64,000 nucleotides of DNA from Diphasiastrum complanatum (GCA_029204225.1 CM055097.1:5909676-5973675); one strand, 5' to 3'; positions 1 to 12,650 are shown, numbered from the stretch's first letter. The notes: generated from the letters alone by a model not told the origin. A program made the numbers and translations.

Positions 1-209
1 TAAAATTAACTAATCTAAAACCCATGCTAACATGTGGGGTTTCCTAGGTCTAACCAGATTTCCTAGATTTCTTTACGTTTGGCTCTTTGCTCCCTTCTGC
101 ATTTTCGTTCCTACTCGGAGTTATCGAAGTCCGAACTAGTGCTCTCACTATCGTCGACTCTCTTGATGGCATCGGCGCAAGCTGCTTGAAAAGACACGTA
201 TTTGTCTCT

Positions 210-620
210 TCATTTCATCTGTTGTCTGATCCCCCTAGGTAATCTTGCCATGAACCATGTCAAAATGTTATGGTCTGGGATGCTATCAGGGTCGCATCCG
301 CCACGCAGTCTTTTGGTCCACTCTATATAATCATGTAGGGACTCATTCTTCTTATCCATATGGATTCGGCCTAATTTCAAGAATAGATCGAAAAGGAAGT
401 GGGTGGTTTTGAATCTTGTGATAAATTTAGCCTGTAAAATATCCCAATCACTCAAGATTGAAATACCAATCTTTAGCAGTATTAGTTAAGCACAGATTGA
501 AGTATCTTAACAACTCTTGCGGGCTGTTGTCTCCATAGGCTCGACATGCTTGGTGTAGATCTGTAAAAATCTTCGTGGATCTCCCTTGTCATCAAACCTC
601 ATAAGGTTGATTTTGGGAGA
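210..620 (-). pseudogene. Ty3/gypsy gag fragment
   Basis: A reading frame of about 80 codons on the minus strand (210-455) has the pattern of a retrotransposon gag core: an early DWDILQAKFITRF block, then a SLHDYIEWTKRL block, then a hydrophobic stretch ending in LPRGIRQQMK. In gag polyproteins this region builds the virus-like particle. Similar coding character may continue upstream to about 620, but in broken frames. No zinc knuckle, protease or LTR is visible beside it, so it is an isolated scrap, possibly cut by the window edge. The family call rests on motif spacing only. Confidence 0.45.
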
Positions 621-1097
621 ATTTTGAACTGGATAAGGCACAAATGGCCTAGGATTGTCTATCGGCGTGGATCTACGTCAATCGGTTCGGGTAATATTTC
701 GATGGGAACATTGACAAATTCTTCGAGTTCAGGGAGATCCAGGGTGGATAATCTTTTTCGGATCTCAAATGCATACAATGGAATGAGAATTAGGACTATT
801 TTTAGTATTTTTGTCTTTCTAGTGTTTTCGTTCTTTTTTCTAATTCTTTTTTCTTAGGTATATCTCTTGTTGGCACTTTCGATGCATAGGCAATCAGATG
901 TTGGATCTGATAAGGGATCCAACCGATGCAATGATGAATCTCAGATCAAGATCAGATCACGATCAAAACTTAAGTAGGACGGACGGATGAGAAGTGGCAT
1001 AACTGTGAATCCAAAAGGCAATCGAGAAAAGTGAAATTACAGAAAAATACAGATGGATTCTAGCTATGAAAAGGTGAAGAAAAATTCTAGAATCTTT

Positions 1098-1745
1098 CTG
1101 ATGGCGAGTTATATAGGACGAGTAATAACAGGCATGAGTAATAGGATTATAACTCGCCAAGCTATCCACTTGCTAAAAATGATGATCAGAACAATCTGTG
1201 AAGATGGCGAGTAATGAGGAACTGATGGCGAGTAGTAACTAACGAGCAATGGATCAATTGGCGAGTAATAAATTATAACTCAAGCGGTTATCGGGAACAT
1301 AGACCAGTATGAGCACACCTCAGCTCTGATGACGAGTAAATTTTGATTAACAATAAGTGAGAAAACTCAGATGGTGAGTTTGAAACCCTGATGGCCAGTT
1401 ATAACTGGTGAGTAAATAAAAAATGACAAGAAAATTGAAAATGACGAGTAATGGCTCTGAGTGCGAGTAATAAGTTTATAACTCACAAGTCATCAAGGAG
1501 ATGTCCTTGAACTTGCTGATTACTTTGCTCTGATGGTGAGTTATTTTGGCTCAAAAAAAGTGTCAAAAATCTCTCTGGCGAGTATAGGTGACTGGGCGAG
1601 TAATGTTTCTGATGGCGAGTTATAATTCATAACTCTCCGGGCTCACAGAACAGTGTCTGGAGCCTGCCTAGCTCTCTGGAGAAGTGGTGAATAAAAATAA
1701 TAAAAAAAAATAGAGAAAAGTCTGTCGGCGAGTAATAAACTTGTG
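1098..1745. repeat. Dispersed GGCGAGT short repeat field
   Basis: About fifteen copies of a degenerate motif close to GATGGCGAGTAATAA occur in 650 bases, for example near 1104, 1205, 1224, 1258, 1444, 1460, 1578, 1594, 1611 and 1727. Several inverted copies (TATAACTCGCC or TTATAACTC) lie close to direct ones, for example near 1149, 1277 and 1630. Spacing is irregular, so this is not a simple tandem array. No coding frame of note crosses it. It could be an untranslated part of the retroelement whose gag lies to its left. Confidence 0.6.
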
Positions 1746-3209
1746 AAAATGCAAGAAAAATTCAAGCAAAAGACAAACAAAACTCCATCTATCAGTAGCT
1801 TAGCACCGTCTCCTCGGCAACAGCACCAAAAAAATGTTGGACCCTTTCCGTGTCTCCCTATTCGTAGTGATCAAGAGGACAAGGTTAGGGTTTGGATCTC
1901 CAGTCAGGTGAGTTGTCGTGTAGTATGGGCTTCGATCCAATGGAGAGGGGGTTAAACTACAGATCTAAATGGGAACTAAGCCTACCAAGGGTGTCAATCT
2001 TGGCATATGATCTGAAGGTGGAATGGCTCAGTTTGGAAATAGGGAGCTTGACACTCTCCTTGACTCTTTTTAGGGTTTTGATATGTGAAGATCCTCTTCT
2101 TGGATCTTGGCTTTTCTTGGGTTGTTTAGGCTCTTTGAGCTCTAAACATTATTCTCTTCAGGCTTAGTTTCTCGAGGGGGGAGAACAATGGAAGTAGACT
2201 AACTAGTAGATCATAGTGATATCTCAAGAATGTGTTTAAGTTCTATTTTACTCTTGTGTGTTTTTGTGGATTAGGAGGATGAAAGCTTATGCTAGTGATC
2301 TTATTTATTGTGATAGCATGATTAGGAAACACATTCAAGCATTCATCATTTCACAACCAAACATACAATGGTAAAAGAGAATGACTTCACATAAAAGAAA
2401 AGGTAGGAGGAGGAGGCTTTACTTCTCTCTCTCTCTCTCTCAATCTCAAGTTCTTGCAAATGAAAGCGAATACAAAATGGTGTCACATCCCTACCTATAG
2501 ACACAGTTACGATTAGGGTTTTTGGTTCACCCAAAAATCATGTGCCATGATAACTTGACTATCATAAAAGTTTAAAAACCAAAAAACATTTTAGAACTAC
2601 TTGGGTCCTTTCACATTTTGGCCCATCAGTATTTTAGATCTATCTCTACTTCTCGCGCCTTGGGTTACAAGTACAGTGCAGCATTTGAGGGTATTTGACA
2701 TTATATCACTGATAGATCTAATTCTTATGCTAACTCGGCCATGTTTTTATTCTCGTTGCCATAAAATCTGTTGGGGAGACATTGGGGGAGAGACGTTGGG
2801 CTTTGTTTTCGCTCATCGGCCGGTTTTCAATTTCGTTGACCTTATGATATTGGCTTTCCCGATGAATCTGGATTCTAGAACTTCTGTTTGGTTTTTGTAA
2901 ACGTTCCTTGGCATAGTTCGACGACATGATAACATACGATATTCGTTCGTATTTGTTATAAGATCAAAGGTTGAACTTTCTTTATACTAACTTGGTGAGG
3001 AGAAAGTATCTTTTCATGCTAGCTCCTTTGACAAAATTTTTGCACTCTCTTTAATTTTTGAATGTGTTGTCAGTGGAGTGATGGAAAAATCCTCTTTCTG
3101 AGTTTTGATTCCTCCATATTCGTTATGAATGATACAGTCCCCTCATAGCTCACACGAACATCCTATAATCCATTAGAAGAATCTTTACCAGAATCATTCA
3201 TTAGAAGAA
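1746..3209. other. No recognised gene
   Basis: No frame in this stretch resembles a known protein. It contains a short TC microsatellite (about 2423-2441) and otherwise AT-rich unique-looking sequence up to the edge of the truncated gypsy LTR. Near 3170-3210 the phrase CATTAGAAGAAT occurs twice, directly before the LTR sequence begins. Confidence 0.4.
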
Positions 3210-4187
3210 TTTGTCCCCTTGTATAAGGACAGACAAGTGACTATACCTTAGTTGGAGGTATGGAGTCATGTGACCCTTGGTTAAAAAGTACCCTTAGTAT
3301 TAAGGGTAGGTGTCTTAGATTAAGGTACTAGTGTCCTTGGTTAAGGACAGGTAGGTGTCTATGCCTTGGATGGAGGTATGGAACCTAGAGAGGTGTTAGA
3401 AAGTCATTGGATGACTATTTTTCTAAACCTTGGGCCTCAACCTTGAACCATATCACTTTATTGGTCTAGGACCAAAGTATACTTGCAGAACTTGGGCAAT
3501 GGGACCTAGTAGGAGGGCGCCCTTTTAAAGTGTCCATTGAGTTCCCAACTCCCACAAGAAAGGCATTCAAAGAGTCATAGGTTATGGAAGGAGTCTCTTG
3601 ACATTCCATAAGCCTATGGAGGCTCTTGGAGATTCTTTAACTCCCCTAGGCTTCTCTCTCTCTCATTGGATGAGCATGGAACTCCATTGTGCATTGGAGG
3701 GGTCCATGGGCCATCTATATGAGGGTAGTAGGGCGCCCATTGGGAGGGGGAGATCTCTCTTGTTTGCTTGGCTTATGCTCTAGTGTTGCTACTAGTGTGT
3801 AGAGTGCTTTCTTGTTGAGGTCTAGATCTTGCTTATGGTATGGGACATAAGTAGGGTTTGGATCTTGAGAATGCTATGGTGTGTTGTGGTATGCTTGTGA
3901 TTTGTTTATGGTTAGCAAGGGGGTGCTAGATAGGTCTTGCTTGGAGCTTGGATCTAGCTATGGTTGGGTGGTGAATACTTGAGGCCAGCTTGTTATCTAT
4001 CTTTGTGTTTAAAGAGTAGGGACACAGGTGGAGGAGAGATCCTTGGAGGCTTGCAGATCCTTACTTGCAGGTGGAGGCAGGGCCTAGCTTGGAGTTGGGG
4101 AGCATCTTGAAGCTTGCAAGTTGCTTGGAGGACATTTGGAGGCTCTACCTTGGATTTGGAGGTCTTCCTCACTTCTACTTGTAAAAG
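3210..4187 (+). repeat. 5' LTR of gypsy element, left end missing
   Basis: This segment matches 9719-10705 almost base for base apart from scattered transitions and a small indel near 3815/10325. The first 95 or so bases present in the 3' LTR (9624-9718) are absent: the sequence changes abruptly at about 3210 to unrelated DNA. The right end is fixed by the primer binding site at 4188. Confidence 0.85.
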
Positions 4188-4200
4188 TGGTATCAAGGCT
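4188..4200 (+). promoter_or_regulatory. Primer binding site (tRNA-iMet type)
   Basis: TGGTATCAAGGCT directly follows the LTR. Plant LTR retrotransposons usually carry TGGTATCAGAGC here, complementary to the 3' end of initiator methionine tRNA, which primes minus-strand DNA synthesis. One or two bases differ from that consensus. Confidence 0.75.
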
Positions 4201-5233
4201 AGACAAAGGATGGTAACCTTTCTAACCTTCTTCAAATTCTATTAAGATCACCAACTAAATTTTTTTTTGGGGAAGATTATAGGCTTTTCTAGTTGTAGGA
4301 AGTTTGTAGTTGAAGTATCCAATGAGTCTAGTTCTCTTTGGAAGAGAGTAGTGATGCTTATAGAATTGTTTAGGAGCTGATTTCTGATCATGTTAGAGAA
4401 GTTTTAAAGTGGGCTTTGGGTTTTTAAAAGTTCTGAAAAAAGATTTATGGGATGGGTAGAGAAAGTCTTCCTCTACATACACAAACTTTTTTGTGGCAAA
4501 AAGATTGATTCTAGCTATGTGTTTTGATCAAAACTAGTGTTTTTTTTTGCATAAATAAAGTATTTAAAGTTCTGATTTTCATTTTGAAGTTTTGCTTTTC
4601 AGACCTGTAAATCTGAAAATCAGATCTGAAAAGTGAAGCTTTCAATCAAACTTCATTAGTTACACCTTTCTATCTCCTAGTTTCATGAAGCTGACAATGT
4701 AGGAAGGGAATGGTAGTGTAACTTTGTGCATAAAACAAGTTTTAAAATTCTGTTTTTTGTCATTTTGAAGTTCTGATTTTCAAACCTGTAAATCTGAAAA
4801 TCAAAACTGAAAATTGAAGTTTTCATAAAGCTTCATTAGTTATTCATTTCTAGACACTAGTTTCTTGGTTTTGGAAATCTAGAATAGTGAGAAATGTGAA
4901 AACTTTGGTTGCTTTTGAAATGACAAATGGAATTGGAATGAGAATGAGAACCTTATGTAAACATTAGCTTGGATTAGTTAATTAAAGTTTACATAAAGAT
5001 TTGGTTTTCATTTTTGCTTTTGATTAAGGCAAATGTAGTTGTTGTTTTCCTCTTAAACTTGGATTAAGCTTGCAAATAGTAGGCTTGGATTGAGCTTACA
5101 AACAATAAGATTGAATGAATAGAAGTAAATGCTTTTTATTTGCATTGGATGTAACAATTGAAGCATTTCTATTATTCTAATTTAAGCACTTGTTATTGTA
5201 TTTGCATAATAGAAAATCACACAAGCAACCCCA
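4201..5233 (+). other. Untranslated leader with 179-bp tandem duplication
   Basis: This is the non-coding leader between primer site and gag. A segment starting at about 4548 (TGCATAAATAAAG) is repeated at about 4727 (TGCATAAAACAAG), a period of about 179 bases. Both copies contain the phrase CCTGTAAATCTGAAAATCA followed by a TTCATTAGTTA box. The copies have diverged by roughly a sixth of their positions, so the duplication is older than the LTR split. No open frame of note. Confidence 0.65.
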
Positions 5234-6120
5234 ATGAATCAAATCAATGAAAACCCAACATTTGATCTATCAAACTCATCCAATGTGGCACAAGCTCTTG
5301 AACTTTTATACCAACAAATTCAAGCCACTAATAAGCAACTTCTTGAAACTTATCAAAGAAACCAAGACTTAGAGTCTAGGTTGGCCAATCAGAAGAAGCA
5401 TGTAGTTTCACCTCCTGTAAAAGTGTTTAAGGGGGAGAAGAAAGATAGGAACTTATAAGTGGTAAGTTCTTGGCTAAATGTTTGGAATAAATACTTTGCC
5501 ATGAACCAATTCCTTGAATCTGAGAAGTTATTCATTGTCACCATGTTCCTTGAAGGAAGAGCCTTAGTTTGGTGGGATGACTTAGTTGCAAAGGGCAATC
5601 AACCTTGTACATGGGATGATTTTTGCAAGCTTTTTAGAGATTATTTTCTACCACTTTTAGATGTCTATGAGTACTTCCAAAAGTTGAGTCATCTAACCAT
5701 GAATAAAGGTTTGGAACAATTTATTCAAGATTTTCATGAGTACCTGAATCCACTTTATAGTGATATTCCACCTAAGGTACAAATATTAATGTTTACTGAT
5801 GGGTTACCAAAAGATTATCATGTGGATTTTCATAGGAACCATCCAAAAACCCTAGAAGATGCTATTAGGGCTGCAAAATATTTTGATGACAAACCTAAGC
5901 CACTAGGGGTCAACAGCGTAATGAGCAGAAAAAAGGTTTTCAATTTAAGAGGAAGGATAGGGAAGTTGTTAATGAAACACATCCCAATTCCAACAATCCT
6001 CAGATAACCAAGAAAAACTTTAAAAACCATCATGGTGGCAATGATAAAGCTGAAGCTCGTAAGAAGAACCTGTGATTCAAGTGCAATGGCGAGGGTAACC
6101 TTGCACGTGATTGCGTCAAA
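5234..6120 (+). pseudogene. gag: gypsy gag, broken
   Basis: The ATG at 5234 follows the leader. The first 74 codons end in a TAA at 5456, and the same frame continues to about 6007 with a retrotransposon gag core (FLEGRALVWWDDL, then EYFQKLSHLTMNKGLEQFI). A frameshift near 6000 leads into a zinc knuckle at 6073-6114. There the first cysteine is a TGA stop and the histidine has become asparagine, leaving only the central KCNGEG and the final cysteine. A gag of this type packages the element RNA. This copy can make neither a full gag nor a working nucleic-acid knuckle. Confidence 0.82.
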
Positions 6121-9100
6121 AAACAAGCTTCAACCTCAGGTAATCTATCTCGAAGTAATGAGATGGATGTTTGTTTTCTTAGTTCTTTAGTTTTTGGTCC
6201 TAATGACCTTATTTGCATTAAAGGTAAATTTAATGATCAAGTTGTTCATGTTCTTTTTGACACGAGATCCACTCATAACTTTATTAATGTAAATTTGGTG
6301 TAGATGCTAAACCTTCCTACCAGAAAAAGTGAGAAAAAATACCGTGTGAAAATGGCATGGGGAAGTAATTCCGATTTGATGGATTTTATTGTTCCCGATT
6401 GAGAATTGCACATTCGGAATTATTCTGAAAAACTAGAATTCCATGCTGTTCAATTAGCTAATGTAGATATTGTTTTTGGGCAACAATGGCATTTTGATAA
6501 GGACAAATCATTGAGAATTGATTTTGTTAAGAAAGCTTTATCTTTTATGCATGAGACTTCGTTAGTTAAGATGAAGGCTAGTTTAAGTGTTGACACTAAA
6601 AATGTTAACCCTTATTCTAAACAAGAACTTAATTCTATTATGAAGAATTCTGATTTTAAAGTTTATTTATGTTTTCATAATGATATCATTTACTGCAATG
6701 ATGAAGAACTTAACATAAATGCCATGCATATACCCAGTGAGAACACTACAGAATTTGAAGCCTATAATGAACTTAGGCAAGAATTCAATGATGTTTTTTT
6801 AGACCTTCTTGTAGGTTTACCACCAGAAAGGATAGTTGATCATAAAATTGACCTAATACTTGGAGCAATTCCAATCACACAGCGTCCTTATAGGATGAGT
6901 GCATCGGAAGAGGCTGAGGTAAATATGCAATTACATGATTACCTGAAAAAGGGACGTGTACAACCTAGTAAGTCTCCTTGGGCATCACCAGTGGTTCTGG
7001 TGGCCAAGAAAGATGGGACTATAAGGTTTTGCTTCCACTATAAGAAATTGAACAAGGTAACCGTTAAGAATAGATATTCACTGCCACGGATGGATGATCT
7101 AATAGACTATCTTGGTGGTGCTGGGTACTTTACCAAGATAGATCTAAGATTGGGCTACCATCAGATACGCATTAAGGCAGAAGATATACCAAAAACTAGG
7201 TTTTGAACTTGCTTTGGTCACTACGAATTTTTGGTGCTTCCTTTTGGTTTGACCAATGCACCGACAACTTTCCAACAAATGATGAACGATTTGTTCAGGC
7301 CATATTTGGGAAGATTCGTAGTGGTATTCTTAGATGATATCCTAGTGTTCAGTAAGACTTTGGCAGAACATAAAGAGCATCTTAGGATTGTCTTGGACAT
7401 TCTAAGAAGGGAAAAGCTCTTTGCCAAGGAGTCTAAGTGTGACTTTTTTGCTAAGGAATTGTCCTACTTGGGGCATAAGATTTCTGAACGGGGGGTGGAG
7501 ATTGAGGCTGATCGTATCCAGAGGGTTATTGATTATTCTCACCACAGTTCGGAAAATCAAGTCTTTCTTGGGGTTTGTGGGTTTTTTCTGTCGGCATATT
7601 CCCCAATTTGCTCGATTGGCATTTCCCCTTACCCAAGCCTTGAAAGGCTATAAGAAGCTAAGCCGGAGGACTAAGAGTCCACTAGTGGTGTGGATGGAGG
7701 ATATGAATAATTGTTTTGAGTTGCTAATAAGACTTTTGTGGTTAGGACCGATGCCAGTGATTATGCTATTGGAGCTGTTTTGATGCAGGATGGACATCCT
7801 GTGGCTTATGAAAGCAAGAAACTCAATCTTGCTCAGTCTAGGTATTGTACCTATGAGAAGGAACTATTTGCAATTGTTCATTCCTTGAAAATTTGACGAC
7901 ATTATCTGTATGGAGCTAGATTTGAAGTTTTGATGGATCATCAGACTCTTCGATATTTCTGTGATGCTATAGATTTAAAGGGGAGACAAGCTAGATGGGC
8001 TGAGCTGATGCAAATCTTTGACTTTTCTTTATGTTATTGTAAAGGAAGTCAAAATACTCTAGCGGATGCTTTGAGTCGGTTATCGATTATTAATCAGTTG
8101 TATTTTACTATTATAGAACCGGAGTTGTTTCAGTCCCTTCAAGGACTATATGAGTCCGATTCTTTTTTTTGGAAAGTATTGGCAACAAGTACTTTCGGGG
8201 GTCGATTCAGGTTTGCAAGATTCCTTGAATCAGGGAAAGACTGAAACAAATTTTCTATTTTGAAACAAGATTTTATTTCGTAAAGGAAAGGTGTGTGTAC
8301 CGGAGAATGACACTGTAAGGGCCCAAATCTTGCATGAGTATCATGATAGTCCATGCGTAGGACATCCGGGTATACAAAGAACACTTGACCTAGTTCGAAG
8401 GCAATTTTGGTGGCCTAAGATGAAAAGTCAGGTAGAGGCCTATGTACTTAAATGTACTAAGTGCCAGTTAAATAAAGCAGAGAGGCTAATAGCTAGTGGC
8501 CTATTACATCCTTAAGATATTCCTACCGCAAAGTGGGAAAATATATCTATGGATTTTGTGGTCGAGCTTCCACGTACAGGGAAGGGCCACGATTCGGTTT
8601 GGGTCATTGTTGACAGACTTACGAAGTTTGCTCAATTTATCCCAATGAAAACTACTTTTAAAGCTTCAGAACTAGCTCAACTATTTGTTGAGAAGCTTTT
8701 TCGACTATACGGGCTGCCTTGCGATATTGTCAGTGACCGTGATCCAAAATTCACTGGGAATTTTTTGCAAGCTGTATTTGAAAAGTTGAAAACAACTTTA
8801 AGTTTGAGTCCTACAGATCATCCGAAATCAGACGGTCAAACGGAAAGGACCAATCAAACGATGGAGGATATGCATTGAGCATATGTGGGCCATCGGCAGT
8901 CTGATTGAGAACAGTACCTTCCACTGGTGGAATTTGAATATAACAGTGCAAAACATTCAGCGACCGGATTCAACCCTTTCATGCTTATGTATGGTTTTCA
9001 ACCTCGATCACCAATGAGCGTTGGCATGAAAAACCTACGGGTGCAAGCCGCAGCTGATTTCCTTGTGGATATGCAAGAAATGTTACAGCTAGCTAAAGAT

Positions 9101-9590
9101 AGCATAAGAAGTGCCCACGACAGGGCAAGGCACTATGCTGATCTATCTTGGAAGCACAAGGTATTAATGGTCAACGATTGGGCATTTTTTAGAGTCCCTA
9201 GTCACACTAGGGGCTTGAAAACTATTAAAGTGTGCAAAGTTGGCACCTAGGCATTGCGGTCCTTTTAAGGTTATCCAAGTGATAAACAAGGTCGCATACA
9301 ACTAGACCTTCCAGCTAACGTTGGAATTCATCTTGTCTTCCACGTTAGTAACTTGAAACCCTCGTTGGGAGTTGGGGAGACCCTGGTCCCTGTGGAAGAT
9401 CTAGTGAAACTTCTTTGTGATGAGTCCCTGAGTGGACCACCTGAATCCGAGGCGATTGTTAATAGCCGACAGAGAACTCTACGAAGTAGAGTGCTTTGGA
9501 AATTTTTAGTCAGGTGGAGGGGCAAATCAGAACAGGAGGATTCCTGAGAAAAGGAGACGAATCTCCAGAAGAATTTTCCAAATTTTTTCC
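6121..9590 (+). pseudogene. pol: gypsy pol: PR-RT-RNase H-IN-chromodomain, broken
   Basis: Protease: the active-site motif at 6259-6270 reads D-T-R-S, so the usual glycine is arginine, and a TAG follows at 6301. RT: a good frame from 6406 to 7206 ([17 protein letters not shown] and [13 protein letters not shown]) ends in TGA at 7204 and resumes in the same frame to 7550 or so with the FLDDILVFS polymerase motif; a frameshift follows. RNase H: a TDASDYAIGA block near 7747 and DHQTLRYF near 7940. Integrase: the HHCC finger at 8300-8490 and a catalytic core at 8549-8878 with VIVDRLTKF, SDRDPKF and GQTERTNQ, the three acidic positions retained. The C-terminus (about 9350-9545) has VFHVSNLKP and KFLVRWRGKSEQED, which resembles a chromodomain. 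RT before integrase is diagnostic of gypsy. Confidence 0.88.
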
Positions 9591-9609
9591 TACAAGGAAA
9601 AATTTAAGT

Positions 9610-9623
9610 TTAGGGGGAAAGAA
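9610..9623 (+). promoter_or_regulatory. Polypurine tract
   Basis: TTTAGGGGGAAAGAA lies directly before the TG that begins the 3' LTR at 9624. It is the expected plus-strand primer of reverse transcription. Confidence 0.75.
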
Positions 9624-10705
9624 TGTTACATACCTATGTAACTAGCAGTACTTCAGACCCCTAATAGTCCATTTAGTGTTGGGGGCTAAATGGTAAGGTA
9701 CCTTTAAGATTAAGGATATGTCCCCTTGTATAAGGGCAGACAAGTGACTATACCTTAGTTGGGGGTATGGAGTCACGTGACCCTTGGTTAAGAGGTACCC
9801 TTAGTATTAAGGGTAGGTGCCTTAGATTAAAGTACTAGTGTCCTTGGTTAAGGACAGGTAGGTGTCTATGCCTTGGATAAAGGTATGGAACCTAGAGAGG
9901 TGTTAGAAAGTCATTGGATGACTATTTTTCTAAACCTTGGGCCTCAACCTTGAACCATATCACTTTATTGGTCTAGGACCAAAGTATACTTGCAGAACTT
10001 GGGCAATGGGACCTAGTAGGAGGGCGCCCTTTTAAAGTGTCCATTGAGTTCCCAACTCCCACAAGAAAGGCATTCAAAGAGTCATAGTTTATGGAAGGAG
10101 TCTCTTGACATTCCATAAGCTTATGGAGGCTCTTGGAGATTCTTTAACTCCCCTAGGCTTCTCTCTCTCTCTCATTGGATGAGCATGGAACTCCATTGTG
10201 CATTGGAGGGGTCCATGGGCCATCTATATGAGGGTAGTAGAGCGCCCATTGGGAGGGAGAAATCTCTCTTGTTTGCTTGGCTTATGCTCTAGTGTTGCTA
10301 CTAGTGTGTAGAGTGCTTTCTTGTGGTAGTATGCTTGAGGTTTGGATCTTGCTTATGGTATGGGACATAAGTAGGGTTTGGATCTTGAGTATGCTATGGA
10401 GTGTTGTGGTATGCTTGTGATTTGTTTATGGTTAGCAAGGGGGTGCTAGATAGGTCTTGCTTGGAGCTTGGATCTAGCTATGGTTAGGTGGTGAATACTT
10501 GAGGCCAGCTTGTTATCTATCTTTGTGTTTAAAGAGTAGGGACATAGGTGGAGGAGAGATCCTTGGAGGCTTGCAGATCCTTACTTGCAAGTGGAGGCAT
10601 CCTAGCTTGGAGTTGGGGAGCATCTTGAAGCTTGCAAGTTGCTTGGAGGACATTTGGAGGATCTACCTTGGATTTGGAGGTCTTCCTCACTTCTACTTGT
10701 AAAAG
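9624..10705 (+). repeat. 3' LTR of gypsy element (about 1,081 bp)
   Basis: Begins TGTTACATACC after the polypurine tract and ends near GTAAAA. Position 10705 is the last base shared with the 5' LTR. Compared with the 5' LTR, the retained part shows mainly G/A and C/T differences. This copy has the complete left end that the 5' LTR lacks. Confidence 0.85.
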
Positions 10706-10782
10706 ATTCGGTTGAGATTAAAAAGTGGGCTCGATTGAGATCACACTAAGATCAAGCCCTGAAATCATTAGAATTCAAGCCT

Positions 10783-11955
10783 CTGTTGGATGATTCTAAT
10801 GTATATGTCAGAGTTACAGATGGGCAGATCATCATTGTGGCTATGTATGTGGACGACACTCAGATACTTTGCAAGAGTGAGCAGCTAATTGCTAAAGTGA
10901 AGACACACATCTCGAAACATTTCGAGATTGTGAATCTGGGAGAAGCCAGGTGTTACCTAGGCTTGCAAATTGAAAGGGAATATGAGGGAAGTAAGCTATA
11001 TCTTCACCAGTCTAGATACACCCAGAAGATCCTAGAGAATTTTGGGATGCTGAACTGCAAAGGAGCGAATACTTCGATGCTCGCAGGGACGGTGCTGACA
11101 AGTGATGACTGTCCGAAGACTGAGGAAGAGAGAGAACAGATGAAGTTCACACCTTAGAAGAACTGATAGGATCACTGATGTACCTTGCTGACAACACACG
11201 TCCTGATATTGCTTATGCAGTATTCAGGATGAGCCAATTTTGAACGAACCCAGGCTCGACACATTGGAAGATTGCAAAACAAATTTTGCAATATCTTGAA
11301 TTAACAAAAAAATTATGGCTTGTGTTATTGTCGCGATGCAGGTTTCAGGATGCTTTCCTATAGCGATGCTAGTTGGGAGATTGTAAGAGTGTCTCAGGAG
11401 GATGCGCCATCGTATCAGGAGCAACAGTTCTCTGGGTCAGCAAGAAGCAGACCGTTGTGGCCTAGTCAACCTGCGAAGCAGAGTATATTACAACAGCAAA
11501 GATGGCCAACAAAATAATCTGGCTAAGGCAGTTCCTAGATGAATTGGGTGAAACAAGAAATGCGCCTCTGGTCTTGCAGATGAACAACAAATCTTCAATA
11601 CACTTGAAGAAAGATCCTGTGTTCCATTCTAGAACAAAGCACATTGCAATCAAGAATCACTTGATCAGGGATCTAATTGAAAAGAAGATGCTACATACCA
11701 CTTTCATCGGAACGAAAGACATGGTTGCTGACATCTTCACCAAAGCCCTGGACAAAAGACTTTTTGAGAGACAGAGGAGTAGGCTTGGGATCGTAAAGCT
11801 ATCATGATTTGAGAGAGAGCTAAGAAAACAAAACGTTTCTATTTACAAAGCTTTGCTAGCTTTCAGCCCTCTGCCTGACAAAGATATTTGCGAACACGAA
11901 AGTCAAGAGACACAAATCACGAAAGTTTTGCGAACTCCTGATGGGGAGACATGAA
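10783..11955 (+). pseudogene. pol: Ty1/copia pol 3' fragment (RT-RNase H)
   Basis: The fragment starts inside RT and shows AMYVDDTQILCKS (the YVDD polymerase motif, about 10845), HFEIVNLGEARCYLGLQI and the KILENFGMLNCKG block. A stop at 11155 and a frameshift follow. RNase H pieces continue with SYSDASWE (about 11355), SIHLKKDPVFHSRTKHIAIK (about 11600) and the end motif DMVADIFTKALDKR. A TGA at 11807 is followed in the same frame by about 45 more codons including KALLAF. A similar KALLAF tail precedes the second copy of repeat F at 33.7 kb. The left end abuts the gypsy LTR after about 80 bases. No gag, protease or integrase is present. Confidence 0.85.
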
Positions 11956-12650
11956 CACAAAAGATTCACGAACGAGAATCTTTTGGGGTCCAACATGAGA
12001 AAGTCAGACGACGGAATCTGATGGCATGATGTCAGCAGATACACTCTAGATGGTGGCTAATCCACCACTCTTGTAATTCTCTAATTAGTTGTAGATTTAA
12101 TTACTCTAATCTAAAAGGTTACAAAGAGCGACTATATACTTACTGGATGATACTTGATAGATAGATATACGAATATACAGAGATGTTGAAGTAGTTTGAT
12201 GCTAGTTAGCAATCAAGATGAAATACAGACAAGAAGTCCGCCTGCGTGCGAGACAAGTTCTGTGAGCAGGATCCAGAGTGATCCACACGTCCGCTAGTAA
12301 GCGAGACATCCATCCGTGAAAGAACTGTATTTCTCTCATGCCAACGCACTACGTGGATATGCGTGCAGTGCTTGAAGAATCAAAGAAAATCAATAGATAA
12401 TTTGGTAGCCATTGTGCACATGTCTTCTTTTATGATGTATGATCTTGAATGCAAATTTATCTACAGTTATTTGTGTGTCTGATTCTCCCATTCATTTCAA
12501 TTTCGCACATTGGTTGAATTTGTTGAATGCTGCATTAATTTATTAACGTAGATCAGCAGTGCCTGACTACATTCTTGAGGACTGTAGGAGTGATTCAGAT
12601 GGTAGTGTCCAGCGACCACATCTGAACTCCATCCAAAATAGAAGCTATTC
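11842..12650 (+). repeat. LTR-like repeat F, left copy
   Basis: This region is homologous to 33727-34690. Shared phrases include GACATCAGCAG or GATGTCAGCAG, GTGGCTAATC, AGTCCGCTAGTAAG, CTGTATTTCTCTCA and ACATTGG followed by TGAATTTGTTGAATGCT. It follows a copia RNase H end, as a 3' LTR would, but I could not fix TG...CA ends or a target duplication. A TATA-like ACTATATACTTA lies near 12130. It may be an LTR or, less likely, a non-coding part of the pararetrovirus. Confidence 0.55.

Larger units (their letters stand above)
3210..10705 (+). mobile_element. Ty3/gypsy chromovirus-like element, decayed
   Basis: Two long direct repeats (3210-4187 and 9624-10705) enclose a primer binding site, gag, protease, RT, RNase H, integrase and a chromodomain-like tail in the canonical gypsy order. 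The 5' LTR lacks its first 95 bases or so, and the left flank gives no target duplication. The reading frame is broken by several stops and frameshifts, so the copy cannot be autonomous. The LTRs remain very similar, with most differences being transitions. RT before integrase and a basic, aromatic C-terminal module place it in gypsy, probably the chromovirus branch. Confidence 0.88.
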
